Shown: in pieces, positions 1-11,920 of the stretch
Layout of the letters: every line of letters begins with the position of its first letter
Position numbering within the stretch: position 1 is the first letter of the stretch
Source of the DNA: Craterostigma plantagineum
Taxonomy: Eukaryota > Streptophyta > Magnoliopsida > Lamiales > Linderniaceae
Assembly (NCBI GenBank): GCA_027422505.1
Contig: JAPQWV010000001.1
Span: 3,720,001 to 3,784,000 of the forward strand
Direction of reading: 5' to 3'
DNA length: 64,000 nucleotides
Program-made: the position numbers and the translations under genes
The notes under the pieces: generated by a model
What the model saw: only the letters and a program-made list of their open reading frames with translations
Told to the model about the DNA's origin: nothing
Database searches by the model: none

Positions 1-132
1 AATTGGAACATATAATGCACATCCAAAAATTCGTAGATGCGAAATATCTGATTCCTGACCATAAATAATTTGTAACGGGGAGATATCATGATAACTTGTT
101 GGCCTAATGCAAATTAATGTCGCTGCATGTAA

Positions 133-1508
133 TGTTGCAAATCCGATACTTAGACAATTTTTTTCGAAATTGCCTTCGTAATCGCGCCTTCACAACCGGC
201 TCGCGTCTAAGTCGATCCGCCCCGCGCGTTTCGTCTTAGCCGCGATAAGCCTCTCACACACGTCGCCCTGCTTTGTAAAGCGGAAGAAACAAGACAACGT
301 AACTTCAAGGGGCTTCGCCGAGGTTCGCTACTCGACTTAGCCCGTTTTATTCCCCAACGAACAAAACGTACACAATAGGACCTCCAAACCCGTGTGGAAC
401 CGAACAAGTCTCGGCCTCACCTCGCTAACCGAAACGAAGCTACTACACGGTTATCCTAAGTGTCCCTTCGGGATCTTAATCACTCGCCTAACTCGCTCGT
501 GAACGCCTCAATGCGACCCCGTCGAATCCTTGCGCCAAAGACTCGATCTGCGTGACTTGGTGTGTTTCGAAAGTGGCTCTCCAATCCCGAATTTCTGAAT
601 ACTTTGGCTGGACGAATGAGGCTCTATTTATAAGCCTTAGCCTCCTTTGAATTGGTAAGAGAGATCCCTAAAAGATCTCCCAAATCTTCCTCCAAGATCT
701 CCCTAAATATGGAAAGTATCTTCCCTCAAAATAAGGAGAGTATCTTTACCAAATCTAGGGACCAATTCAAACTCCTTGGAAGCCCCTAGGACTCCGCGTG
801 CCACGCCCGCGTCGTCCGCGCCCAGCCCGCCGCGCTGCGCGCACTCGCCGCGCGCGCACCGCGCGCCTGCTTCCCGCACACCAGCCTGGCCCGCCTCGCT
901 CCCAGCTTGGCCGTCGTCACTCCGGCGCTGCCACCGACCACCGCAGTCGCCGCCGCCTGCCGCCGCCGTGCGCCGCCGCGCACCGCCGCCGCCGTCCGTC
1001 GTCGCCGCCGTCGAACCTCAGCGTTCGCGCCGGCTCGCATGCGCGTGCGCCATCGCGCGCGCTGGCTTGCCTTGGTGCCGCACCGCGTGCCGCAGTCGTG
1101 TGCGCGCGCTGCCCCAGCCTCGCGCGCCAACCTTCGCCAAGCCCTGCCCAGAAGTCTCGCCCATTGCCTAAGTCCCGTGCGCGCCGACTCTCGCACACCC
1201 TGCCGAGAAGTCTCCGCACGCCCTTAGCCCAATGTGCCCACGGTGCGCGCGCGCTGCCCCAGCAGCCCGCGCATGTGTGCGCGCGCGCTGCGCGCACAGC
1301 CCCGCGCCCGGTGTGGGCGCGCGGCCCGGCCAGGCCGCCTGCCTGGCCGGCCACCGTGGCTGACCTCGCCGGCTCCGGCCGAGTCCCCCGTTACCTCGCC
1401 GGATTCCGTTCATGCGTTTTGGGTCTCGTGCACCTTGGACCCGCACACATTGCTACTTATATAGCTCGGCCATGACGAGCTGATGACGTGGCAGCTAAGG
1501 GTGTGACA
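133..1508 (-). mobile_element. GC-rich solo LTR nested in the copia integrase
   Basis: The segment begins TG and ends CA and is flanked by the direct repeat TGTAA (128-132 and 1509-1513). Removing it and one TGTAA rejoins the copia integrase reading frame (GHAILHA), so the boundaries are well supported. On the minus strand it starts TGTCACACCC, a common Ty3/gypsy LTR start. It has a TATA-like TATAAATAG near 622-632. The minus-strand upstream part (about 780-1440) is extremely GC- and CpG-rich. The long overlapping reading frames there are composition artefacts, not genes. No internal element region is present, so it is a solo LTR. The gypsy assignment is inference. Confidence 0.82.
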
Positions 1509-3256
1509 TGTAATATAGCATGTCCCCAACAAGACGAGGGAAGCTTTGACTTCATCAATAATGGCCTTGCAATTAATTGCAGGCGTTTCATCAACAATTC
1601 TACAAGACTGTTTTGCGTACGAACATGTGGCACATGATGCTCAACATCAATACCAATAGACATACAATAATCACTTTCTTGGAAGTAAATTCACCAGCAT
1701 TATCAAGGCGTATTTTCTTTATCGGATAATATGAAAAACGTGCTCTTAATCGAATCAACTGAGCAAGTAATCTCGCAATGCCACGTTCCTTGTAGATAAT
1801 AAACATACATGCGCATCAATAAATACCATAAAATATGTAAATGGTCCCCATGATGGGTGGATCGGCCCACAAATATCACCATGCATACGTTCCAAAAATA
1901 CAATAGATTCATTCTTTACTTTCATCGGTGATGGCTGAATAATTAACTTCCCTTTAGAGCAAGCGACACAAGATAATTCACTAGATTGAAGAATCCTCTG
2001 GTTCTTTATCAAATGTTCACGTGAATTTTCAATTATCTTTCGCATCATAATGGAATCGGGATGGCCCAACCGGACATGCCAAATATTAAATTTACTGTTA
2101 TCGGCAAACTCCTGGTTTGTAACAACATATGATTCAACTGTTCTCAGATATTTATAATATAATCCAACTGGTTTCGAAGTATTTCTTATTTCTTAAATTG
2201 TATGAGTCGTTGCACAGTCTGCAAGACATAATTCTCCATTGCACATGCTTGTATCCATTATATAAATATCCTTTACAAATATTAAATGTTATATCATTAA
2301 AGAATAAAATAACACAATAAAATCGCATGTATGAGTAGCAAGACATATAAACATTAGTATATAACATAATAAATATAAAATATGCATACATAAAATTTCA
2401 TCCCTAATGATAATTTCTCCCATAATATTCGAATGAATGTTTGATTAATATTAGTTGTGACACAGATTTTCTTTAATACCGCAATTTTGAGCAACGTCTT
2501 GGTTCGAACATTCTTCACCTTGAAAATAAAGATCTACGGGATCTTGGTGCGAGTAAAGATTGAATAATCACGACGATAATATTATTCTCTATAGCGGTCT
2601 TTACTCAACATTTCATTCTCGTTTATTTATCACCTTTTCCGCTTCGGGGAAACTCTTTTTTCACAACGATAAGCATACACAACCATACATTCACTTCTGG
2701 AAATGTCGTACATTCACTTCGGGAAATGTCATAATCCTTCAATCAAAATATCAACCATAATTAACTTTTTATTTTCACAATTCAGATTTCAAGCCAACAT
2801 ATCACAATATCGAAAGCAACAATTCTAACCTCGCCAAGTTTGACGTCATACTATCATAAGATAAAAAAAATTAGCAATTAAATATATAAGATAATCAAAA
2901 TCAGAAGATCAATATATGTAAAGAATAACATAAATAACATAAATCTTTTATTATCCATTTATTTAATTTCTATAAGGTCCGGTAAGGTAATTATGCTATC
3001 CAAAATCCGTGTCCGTTGTCCAAAGTCTGTATTCATGTCCGAAATCCGTGTCCATAGTTCTAAAATACATGTCCATCGTCCATAGTCCATAGTCCGTCCA
3101 ATCGATAATTAATTAAAAGTATTTAAACAAATATTGTTTTAATAATTTTTTTTTAAATATCCATAATAGTGTACTACTAATATAAACAAAATTATCGTAC
3201 GTGAAATTATCTCGACAGAGGTTGATCGTTGTCGGAGAGCGCTCGTGCTGATAACG

Positions 3257-3968
3257 TGTTACAAAAATATTATTGTGATTGATATTTATATTATGATAAT
3301 TAGAGAGAAATATTTAGAGAGATGAAGTATGAATAATTTCAATACTTTGGTGTATTTTACAATACAACTCAAGGTGCCTATTTATAGGTAATTTTCTCAA
3401 ATTACAACCACAAAATAAAATATGGGATCTTTACACATAAGTACCAAGTTGGATAAAAACTTATAATTTAGTACCCTGTCAGGATTTTTTATATGTAGGT
3501 ACCTAACAATTTTTTGCACATACGTACCCGATCCCCAAAAATACACCATACAACACATTTAGGTACCCTATATCAACACATTTGGTTACCCTATATAACA
3601 GAAAATGGTACGACGTATGCTATATTTAGGTACGCTCTATGTAACACACAGATATGCATTAGGTACGACGTATGCTATATTTTGGTACCCATATCAACGT
3701 GATATGATACGCAATATACACACAGGAAGGTACGACATGACTAAAGAAACTGGTAAAAATTAAATTGGGTACCTATCTGTAAAATTTTATGACATGGGTA
3801 CCTATGTGTAAAAATTTTATCCAATTAGGTATTTTTCTATAGATTCACCATAAAATATTACATTCTCATAAAATAATCACATCTAATTTATAATCTCATC
3901 TATGCCATCCTTATTTAACCATTCCATATACATCCGCTCCAATATTCCATACTAACTCCAATATTTCA
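3257..3968 (-). repeat. 5' LTR of the degraded copia element (outer end approximate)
   Basis: The inner edge at 3257 is supported by TGTTAC next to the primer-binding-like stretch. The outer edge near 3968 is a guess from a CA end, because the partner LTR is outside the window. A MITE (3424-3849) sits inside it and accounts for about 430 bp of its length. Confidence 0.5.
3424..3849. mobile_element. MITE with long terminal inverted repeats, rich in GGTACC words
   Basis: The two ends are imperfect inverted copies over about 45 bp: one end reads AAGTACCAAGTTGGATAAAA, the other, inverted, reads AATACCTAATTGGATAAAA. The interior is filled with repeated GGTACC/GGTACG words and has no coding capacity. 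A relative with the same end sequence lies at 33441-33836. The superfamily is not identified and no clear target duplication was found. Confidence 0.55.
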
Positions 3969-4000
3969 TAATAATAGTAATAATTTTTAATTTTAAATAC

Positions 4001-4662
4001 TCATGTAAGTGGGCTTTAAAACGGGCTTCTCAAATATGAAACTGGGCTTCCAGTTATCAGCCCATCAATGCTTTACAAATAAAAAAAAATAAAGAGATCT
4101 CAGAAATTAGCCATACAAGTATCTATACTTATCTGTACTATTATATTAAGGGCGGGGTGGCTATTAACTGCTAATTTGGTCTGTAAAATATTTACAATTC
4201 AACCTCTCTATTTCTAATTTATTTAATTAAATAATTATCGGATTTAACCCCTCAATTTTTGGTTAAGGGTGGGGGTGGCTATTAACTGCTAATTTGGTCA
4301 TTAAAATATTTACAATTCAACCTCTCTTTTCTAATGTAATTAATTAAATAATTATTAGATTTAACCCCTCATTTTTTGGTTATTTTACTTATATCCCTAA
4401 TCATTATTTTCCTTTTATATATATGAAAATTATATTTCATCTACTAAATTTAAATTATAAATTTCAAAACTAAATGAAGCATAGGTAATATATTTCTGCA
4501 ATTTAATAGTAATATTTTTTTACTTTATAAATATTTCATGTAAGTGGGCTTTAAACGGGCTTCTCAAATATGAAACTGGGCTTCCAGGTACAGCCCATCA
4601 ATGCTTTACCAAATGTAACTAAAAAAAGAGATCTCGGAAATTAGCCATACAAGTATTGTTTT
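4001..4662 (+). repeat. Pair of about 130-bp direct repeats flanking a tandem duplication
   Basis: A unit beginning TCATGTAAGTGGGCTTTAAA and containing GAGATCTC, GGAAATTAGCC or CAGAAATTAGCC occurs at about 4001-4130 and again at 4537-4662 with few differences. Between them a roughly 115-bp unit starting GGGTGGCTATTAACTGCTAA is repeated in tandem (about 4149-4266 and 4267-4380). The rest of 3969-5259 is AT-rich and shows no gene; it is the upstream region of the gene that starts at 5260. Confidence 0.7.
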
Positions 4663-5781
4663 TAGGTTTAAATACAATGAGTTCAGGATTACTTTATGTC
4701 TAGAATAACTATACAACACTGCACTATAATTTTGCATTTGTATTCGAGAAATATTTTATGATTTCATCCGTAATCCTATATTCGAGTTAATTATTATGTA
4801 TTTTCAAATGTTGACTGCACGTTAATTTATTGAGACTGATATTTTTTTGAATTTTTCTTACCACTTTCCTTTTATAAACTTTGGCGTCACCCGCCCGTTA
4901 CATAATTTGGTTATCGTTTCCGAGATTTTTTATGAATATCAATTGTTGACTCCTAAAAATTGTACGCATATATATGGCAATTGAGAGCGCTGGTGCCACT
5001 TGCGAGTGCCAAATAGGATTAAATCCCATAATATTAGACTTTCCAAAATAAAATAGAATAACAAATCCGATATTTCAGCAGACTTTCTTAAATACAACTA
5101 TAAATATGTCGCAGTGTTTGGCTTTATTTATTCGAATCAAACGTTGAGGAAAGGCAGAAAATATTCGATATACAAACAATAAAGATTCGTAGTCGGCGCT
5201 CGAGAGATTTTTGAGACAGAAAACTAATTCGTAAAAGAGTACATTTCCGTACACCCAATATGGACAATATGGAGCACCTAAACCCGCCGCCGCCTTTTCA
5301 TTGGAATCATAAAGACGACGTTGTGCTAAAGAATGCCGTCGAGGTATATACAATAACTCCTTCCAAGAACCTTCTATTTTATATTTTTATCAGTTTATAT
5401 TAGAGTAAAATCAATTTTAGTCTTTTTCTTTTAATTTATTCTCTGCAGATTGGATGTTCTTCGTAACTTGGTTTGGGATTCAAATGTTGATTTTGTGTTG
5501 GATATTTCTTGTTATGTACATTCATAATTTAAGGACTCTCTACTCCATTTTCGTTAGCGCAGTAATATATAGTTTTATTAATTATTTATTCATTATCTTG
5601 CCCTTCCCCACCCGATTTGTCGAGTTTACGAGCTTTTTTCGCTACGCAGCTAAAAATTAACATATGCGCCTTCATTACCTCATGTTGAAAATATAATACT
5701 CCCAGTGCATAGAATTTATTTTTGTTTTCAAATACACGTCGTTTTACAGTTTTCAAGATAAACAATATTGATTAACCCCTC

Positions 5782-6270
5782 TGTTAGGATATGCGGAAAT
5801 CCCCGATAATTATTTGCCCGAGAAATGACGATAATAGATAGAATAGACGAAAAATAAATTTGGACAGTGACACGAGATTTACGTGGTTCGGTCAGAATTG
5901 CCTACGTCCACGGGCCGGAGGGTAGAACTTCTTTATTATGTGGAGTGATACAGACACGTATACTGACATGATACAAAAGTAGCTACAACAATATAAGGAG
6001 TAAGCTATAGAAAATGATCAAAGGAGAGGAAGAAGATCTGTGTTGGTAATTTTGCCTTCGTTAAGCACTGCCTTTTATAGATGAATGAGCAGGCCTCGAT
6101 CATGCATGTTAATAGGCATAGTATGAATTGAGCAGCCTTGCTTCGACAGCCGAAATCATTGTTGAATAGAACTCTTCCTTTATTAAATAATTCCCACGCC
6201 TTTCTTGTCTTTTATTAAGCCAACCATAGACTTTTCAAAGGCCACGTGCTCTTATCAAGATCACCTAACA
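5782..6270 (-). repeat. 3' LTR of the copia element
   Basis: The 489-bp LTR has perfect TGTTAG/CTAACA ends. It is next to the polypurine tract at 6271-6285 (minus strand). Confidence 0.93.
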
Positions 6271-6357
6271 AATCTCCACATTGAGCTTGATTCCGAACAA
6301 TTACTCAACCTTAATTAGTAACACCTTTTGTCTCCCTCCGACCTTAGCCCCGACGGG

Positions 6358-9300
6358 CTAGTTCACCAACTTTAAAATACCAATCAAGTCCAAGCAACGC
6401 TTGAACTTGGAAACGGGAAGAGCCTTCGTAAACATATCCGCAGGATTATCCTTCGTGTTGATCTTCTTGATAAACACCTTCTTATCTGCAGTGATATCAT
6501 GAATAAAATGATACTTGACATCAATATGTTTAGTCCTTTCGTGATACATCTGATCCTTAGTCAAATGAATCGCACTTTGACTATCAAAGAAAATAGTAAT
6601 GACTCTCTGATTCTGGGTTAATCCGCTGAATAACCCTTTCAACCACAAAGCTTCCTTGATTGCATCAGTAATCACCATGTATTCTGCTTCAGTAGTAGAT
6701 AACGCCACTACATGCTGTAGAGTAGCTTTCCAGCTGAGTGCACAACCTCCAATAGAAAATACATAACCAGTAAGAGATCGTCGTTTATCGAGATCACCTG
6801 CGTAGTCTGAATCGACGAAGCCAACGAGAGTATCTCTGTTTATGCCAAACTCCAAACAAGTGCTTAGAGTACCCTTCAAGTATCTGAAAATCCACTTTAC
6901 TGCTTGCCAGTGTTCTTTCCCTGGATTAGCCATATACTTGCTAACAACACTAACAGCCTGTGAAATATCAGGACGTGTACATACCATTGCATACATAATA
7001 CTGCTGACTGCACTCGAGTAAGGAACTCGTGCAATGTACGCTTCTTCCTTATCTGATGATGGTGACTGAGCAGCGCTTAGCCTAAAATGGCTAGCAAGAG
7101 GAGTGCTGACTGTTTTGGCAAAGCTCATGCCGAATCTCTCCAAAACCTTTCTGAGGTAACTTTCCTGGGTCAGGTGTAACTTACCAGCTCCTCTATCACG
7201 TCTAATCTCCATATCAAGAATCTTCTTAGCTGCTCCTAAATCTTTCATCTCAAATTCACCGTTCAATAAGGCATTCAGCTGGTGAATTTCTGCAAGATTC
7301 TTAGCCGCAATGAGCATGTCATCAACATATAACAATAGATAAATGAACGAACTGTCATTTAACTTCCGGAAGTAAACACAACTATCATACTTGCTCTTAG
7401 AGAAACCATGGCCCAACATGAAAGAATCAAACCGTTTATACCACTGTCTTGGAGACTGCTTTAATCCGTATAAGGATTTCTTCAATAAACAAACTTGGTC
7501 TTCCTTGCCTTCAACTATGAAGCCTTCAGGTTGCTTCATATATATCTGTTCATCTAAATCGCCATGTAAGAACGCCATCTTGACGTCAAGCTGTTCTAAC
7601 TCCAAATCATACATGGCAACGAATGCAAGTAATACACGAATAGAGCTATGTCTAACGACAGGTGAGAATACATCATTAAAGTCAACACCTTGTACCTGAC
7701 TATAGCCTTTCGCGACTAATCATGCCTTATACCTTGCATAGTCTGAACCAGATAAACCTTCTTTCTTCTTGAAGACCCACTTGCATCCGACTATTTTCTT
7801 TTTCTTCAGCGGCGGCACAAGAACCCAAGTACCATTCTTGTGTGTAGACCCCATTTCCTCATTCATCGCTACCAGCCACTTATCAGAAGTTACATCGCTT
7901 ATTGCCTCCGAATAGGTAGAAGGTTCGCCGCCTCCACCTGTTTCTTGCACCACTGATAAAGCATACGAAACTAAATTCACGTATCGCTGTGGTAGTCGAA
8001 TCTCCCTTCTCTCCCTATCTCTGGCTATAGAATATTCATACTCGGCGTTTTCATCTTCAACAGGATCTGAATCAGTTTCTGGCTCATCCTCTTGATCTGT
8101 TAAACTCATAGCAGGGTCATCTGAAGGATCTTTGTTGATCTCGAGCTCCACCTCGCTGTGTACACTATCCTCCTTTTCTTGATTAGAAGAATTAATAGAC
8201 TCTTTTGAAGTATATAACATAGAAGACTCGTCAAACGTAACATCTCTGCTAATTATGAATTTGGGTGACTTGGGATCAGGATTATATAGTCTATATCCTT
8301 TCACCCCTAAAGCGTAACCGAGAAAAATACACTTTTTTGCTCTAGGATCTAACTTTCCCTCGTTTACGTGCATATAAGCTGGGCACCCAAATATTCTTAA
8401 GTTGGAGTAATCAGCAGGCGTACCTGACCATACTTCCTCAGGAGTCTTGAAATTGATTGGTGAACACGGTGAGCGGTTGACAATATAATATGCTGCGGCG
8501 ATAACTTCAGAAAATCATTTGTCAACCCAGCGTTGGAGATCATACATCGAGCTCTCTCTAAAAGCGTTCGGTTCATGCGCTCGGCAACACCATTTTGTTG
8601 AGGCGTCATTCGAACAGTGTGATGTCGAGCAATACCTTCATTCTTGCAGAATTCGTTGAACTCGCTTCCACAAAATTCTAAGCCATTATCTGTCCGCAAT
8701 CGCTTGATCTGTTTTCATGTCTGCCTTTCAATCAAAGCTTTCCATTGTTTAAATGTTAGGAAAACATCTCTTTTCTGCTTAAGAAAATAGACCCAGACTT
8801 TCCTCAGAAAAATCATCAATGAAAGTCAACATATATCTTGCACCACCTTTGGATGGAACACGAGACGGACCCCATACATCAGAATGAATATAGTCCAAAG
8901 TACCTTTCGTCATGTGGACTGCTGGCGAATTGAAGCTGACTCGTTTCTGCTTCCTAAAAATACAATGTTCGAAAAAGTCCATCTTACCAGTACTTTGACC
9001 GCAAAGTAGGCCCCGCTTGCTTAAAATCGTCAAGCCTTTTTCTCCCATGTGTCCAAGTCGCATATTCCATAATCACGTGGTATCAACCTCCGAGGATGTC
9101 GAAACTGCAGCGGAACCTGTAACTGTAATTCCCTGCAAAATATACAAATTTCCAGACCTGCAAGCTTTCATCACGACAAGGGCACCTCTGGCAATTTTCA
9201 AAACTCCACCTTCACCTGAGAACCTGCACCCTTGAGATTCAAGAGTGCCTAAAGAGATAAGATTTCTCTTCATATCTGGAACATGTCTGACTTCTGTGAG

Positions 9301-10312
9301 CGTTCGGATGATTCCGTCGAACATCCTGATCCTAACTGTGCCTTTACCAACAACTTTACACGGAGCATCATTTCCCATTAAGACATATCCACCATCAAAA
9401 TTTTCATATGTGGAAAAACAATCCCGACTCCGACTTATGTGGTAAGAACAACTCGAATCTAAGATCCACTCATTATGAGACCTAACAATATTTGCAGTTG
9501 CTACAAAAATAGTTCCATCGCTCTCATCAGCAGCTAAACTAGCTTTGGCGGGTTTATTAAATTGCTGATTATTTTTCTCCTTATTTTTTAATTTAAAACA
9601 ATCAGCTTTAATGTGACCCTTTTTCTTGCAAAAATTACAGATTTTATTTCTGTATGTGGATTTTGACCTTTCTTTAGATCTGCTATTTTCAGCGTCTCTA
9701 TGTTCTGGTCTTCCCCGTGCAAACAGACCTTCTGCCTGGCTACCACTTATTTCTCCCGTAATATCCCTATCTATCTGTTCTTTCGATTGTAACGTGGATT
9801 TGACACTAGAATATGATATTGTGTCTTTTCCGTATATAATCGTGTCACGAAAATATTTTAAAGACGAGGGAAGGGAACACAATAATATTATGGCCTGATC
9901 TTCATCCGGCACTTTTACTTCTACGTTCGCCAAATCAATAATGATAGAATCGACGACATGCGAGAGTATAGAAGTACCTTCTGTCATTTTCATACTGTAT
10001 AGCTTCTGCTTTAAATAAAGACGGTTCTCCTTTGTCTTCTTCATGTAAATAGCTTTTAGCCATACCCATGGCCGTCTTCTCCGTGGCAACTTCTTGTAAA
10101 ACCTCGTAAGAGATATTTAATATAATAGCCGATCTGGCTTTCTTGTCCAATTCGTTAAATTGATCGTCCTTCATTTCGGTTGGTTTCTTCTTTACGCCTT
10201 CAAGCACCACCTCACAACCGTCTTGAATGAGTATGGCCTCAATCTTGAGACTCCACATTGCAAAGTTGACGTTTCTGTCGAACTTTTCAATTGACATTTT
10301 TGTTATCGTCAT
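6358..10312 (-). pseudogene. Copia gag-pol polyprotein, broken
   Basis: Domains in order on the minus strand: gag from ATG at 10312; a CX2CX4HX4C zinc knuckle (9598-9639); protease at 9451-9459, where the expected DSG reads DSS; integrase zinc finger and core (about 9072-8400); and RT with YVDD plus RNase H (7719-6358). Damage includes a gag frameshift near 10065, in-frame TGA at 9073-9075, a TGA near 8718, and a frameshift near 8780. More frame loss follows 8520, and an in-frame TGA before LVAKGY (near 7718) splits the RT. In the integrase finger the usual first His reads Asn (LWNMRLGH) and one Cys reads Phe (FFEHC). The RT-RNase H segment 6358-7614 is the longest intact stretch. The element cannot make its own proteins. 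Confidence 0.92.
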
Positions 10313-10335
10313 GGTGGCTAAAAAACAAATCGGGT

Positions 10336-10349
10336 TGGCTCTGAAACCA
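10336..10349 (-). other. Copia primer-binding site
   Basis: On the minus strand this reads TGGTTTCAGAGCCA, complementary to the initiator tRNA-Met 3' end except for one base. It sits 3 bp inside the 5' LTR, which fixes the element's orientation. Confidence 0.9.
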
Positions 10350-10352
10350 ATT

Positions 10353-10844
10353 TGTTAGGATATGCGAAAATCCCCGATAATTATTTGCCCGAGAAGTGAC
10401 GATAATAAATAGAATAGACGAAAAACAAATTTGGACAGTGACACTAGATTACGTGGATCGGTCAGAATGACCTACGTCCACGGGCTGGAGGGTAGAACTT
10501 CTTTATTATGTGGAGTGATACAGACACGTATACTGACGTGATAGAAAAGTAGCTACAACAATATAAGGAGTTAGCTACAGAAAATGATCAGAGGAGAGGA
10601 AGAAGATCTGTGTTGTGATGTAATTTTGCCTTCGTTAAGCACTGCCTTTTATAGATGAATGAGCAGGCCTCGATCATGCATGTTAATAGGCATAGTATGA
10701 ATTGAGCAGCCTTGCTTTGACAACCGAACTCATTGTTGAATAGAACTCTTCCTTTATTAAATAATTCCCACGCCTTTATTATCTTTTATTAAGCCAACCA
10801 TAGACTTTTCAAAGGCCACGTGCTCTTATCAAGATCACCTAACA
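10353..10844 (-). repeat. 5' LTR of the copia element
   Basis: The 492-bp partner of the LTR at 5782-6270 has the same TGTTAG/CTAACA ends. Confidence 0.93.
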
Positions 10845-11455
10845 CCCTTCATCTTTAATAGAAATTGTAAAATTAAATTAGATAACATAATCAATTAAGG
10901 ATAGAATTGAGATTTTACTTTATTTCTTAATATGCATGTACTATCCTTAAACGACATGTATTAAGGAACAGAGGGAGTATATGCGATCAAAAAGTGACCC
11001 ACCTCCTATGTTAACCTTTTAGGAAAAATAGTCACTCAAAAGTACGTAGAAGCTAATGCTTTCTTCGTGATCATTATCGTTCAGGCTGGCGCATCTCTCG
11101 CAAGAGGAGCCGTACGCTTCTTGATCGAGCGAATTGAGTAATAAATTAAAATGAATATCGCAAACTATCCTACGCTCAACAGGCAGGTGTACCTATCGAA
11201 AATAGTATAGAAGTAGCAAGTATTTGAGTATCGAACCCAAAGGAACTATATATTTTAGAAAACCGTTGTTTAAATATTCTAGTAAATACTTTTTGGTTTG
11301 ATAAAAATATAAATAATGATAAACACGAAAATAGAAATTTTGATAAAATAGCGATAACGGAGTTGGGACGATTTATATAAGCGAATGTATTTGAGACTTC
11401 GAATCCCCCTAGCTCGACCAAAACAAATATCAAGTGTACGTAAATAAAGCTATCA

Positions 11456-11920
11456 TGTGACGCCAGGGGCCGAAAAGGGCGGGGAGTGATCGCCGGTGCC
11501 AGGGTGCACGGACAATGAGCGGCTCCTGGCAGGCTTCTAGGCGAAGGGGTACATGAACGAACCGATCCAACACCAGAATGAGAGGGGATCCTGAGACTGA
11601 CAATGTATGGGCGTGTCAGGCTAAGAATCGTATAAAAGGATTGATAGTACTACTCATATCACCAAGGTCGACCTACCTTTTCGGGAGTCCATCTATAGAA
11701 ACTCCGAAGTTAAGCGTGCTCGACTTGGGGCAATCTAGGGATGGGTGACCCCCTGGGAAGTTTCTCAGGGTGCGTGTGAGCGAGTGCACGAAGCACGCTA
11801 AAAGGTTAAATGGTGGTACAGTGGGGCCAGACTATCAGTCGGAGTGTGGTGGGCCCAACCCCACTAGTCCCAGTAGGGACCGAAGTTATAGTGACACCCG
11901 GTATGGGACGGGTTGTTACA
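11456..11920 (+). mobile_element. Cassandra solo LTR with 5S rRNA-derived sequence
   Basis: The 465-bp segment runs from TGTGACGCCA to GGGTTGTTACA and is flanked by the exact repeat TATCA (11451-11455 and 11921-11925). It contains a 5S rRNA-like block, the hallmark of Cassandra terminal-repeat elements in miniature. It lies inside the larger solo LTR at 11122-13449 and is therefore the younger insertion. Confidence 0.93.
11690..11770 (+). other. 5S rRNA-derived block in the Cassandra LTR
   Basis: ACTCCGAAGTTAAGCGTGCT (11701-11720) and GGGATGGGTGACC...CTGGGAAG (11738-11760) match the internal RNA polymerase III control region (box A and box C) of plant 5S rRNA. The 5' and 3' portions diverge, so this is not a functional 5S gene. 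In Cassandra these boxes are thought to act as a pol III promoter. Confidence 0.88.

Larger units (their letters stand above)
1..3968 (-). mobile_element. Degraded Ty1-copia retrotransposon, 5' part, running off the left edge
   Basis: Read on the minus strand, this is the 5' half of a copia element. An LTR lies at about 3257-3968 (TG at one end, outer end approximate). A tRNA-primer-like site follows it at 3240-3256. A decayed protease stretch near 2200-2260 reads as ADCATTHTI and then a stop. A GAG-pre-integrase start (WHVRLGHP) lies near 2070-2090, and integrase runs through 2069-1514. Integrase resumes at 132-1 (reading RPTSYHDISPLQ and FGCALY) after a nested LTR. The frame breaks several times, so the element is dead. 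Reverse transcriptase and the other LTR would lie left of the window. The gag region 2270-3240 is too decayed to read. Confidence 0.8.
5782..10844 (-). mobile_element. Ty1-copia LTR retrotransposon, complete ends, inactivated
   Basis: LTRs lie at 5782-6270 and 10353-10844 with TGTTAG...CTAACA ends. The flanks CCCTC and CCCTT match at 4 of 5 bases, an aged target duplication. Beside the right LTR is a primer-binding site matching initiator tRNA-Met with one mismatch. Beside the left LTR the polypurine tract reads AATGTGGAGATT on the minus strand. Gag, protease, integrase and RT-RNase H follow in copia order. By eye the LTRs differ at about 20 bases and two indels, roughly 4 percent. It lies in intron 1 of the FHA pseudogene. 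Confidence 0.95.
5699..10977. mobile_element. Stowaway-like MITE split by a copia insertion
   Basis: The ends read CTCCCAGTGC at 5699 and, inverted, CTCCCTCTGTTCC at 10977, each next to TA (5697-5698 and 10978-10979), as in Tc1/mariner MITEs. Without the copia element the unit is about 215 bp and noncoding. Internal matches between the ends are weak beyond the first bases. It lies in intron 1 of the FHA pseudogene. Confidence 0.5.

Noticed and set aside
776..1475. Several overlapping long frames on both strands rich in Arg, Ala and Pro
   Set aside because: They result from extreme GC content of an LTR; all frames are open, and none shows a protein motif.
11690..11770. A 5S rRNA gene
   Set aside because: Only the internal promoter core matches; it lies in a Cassandra LTR with its own target duplication.
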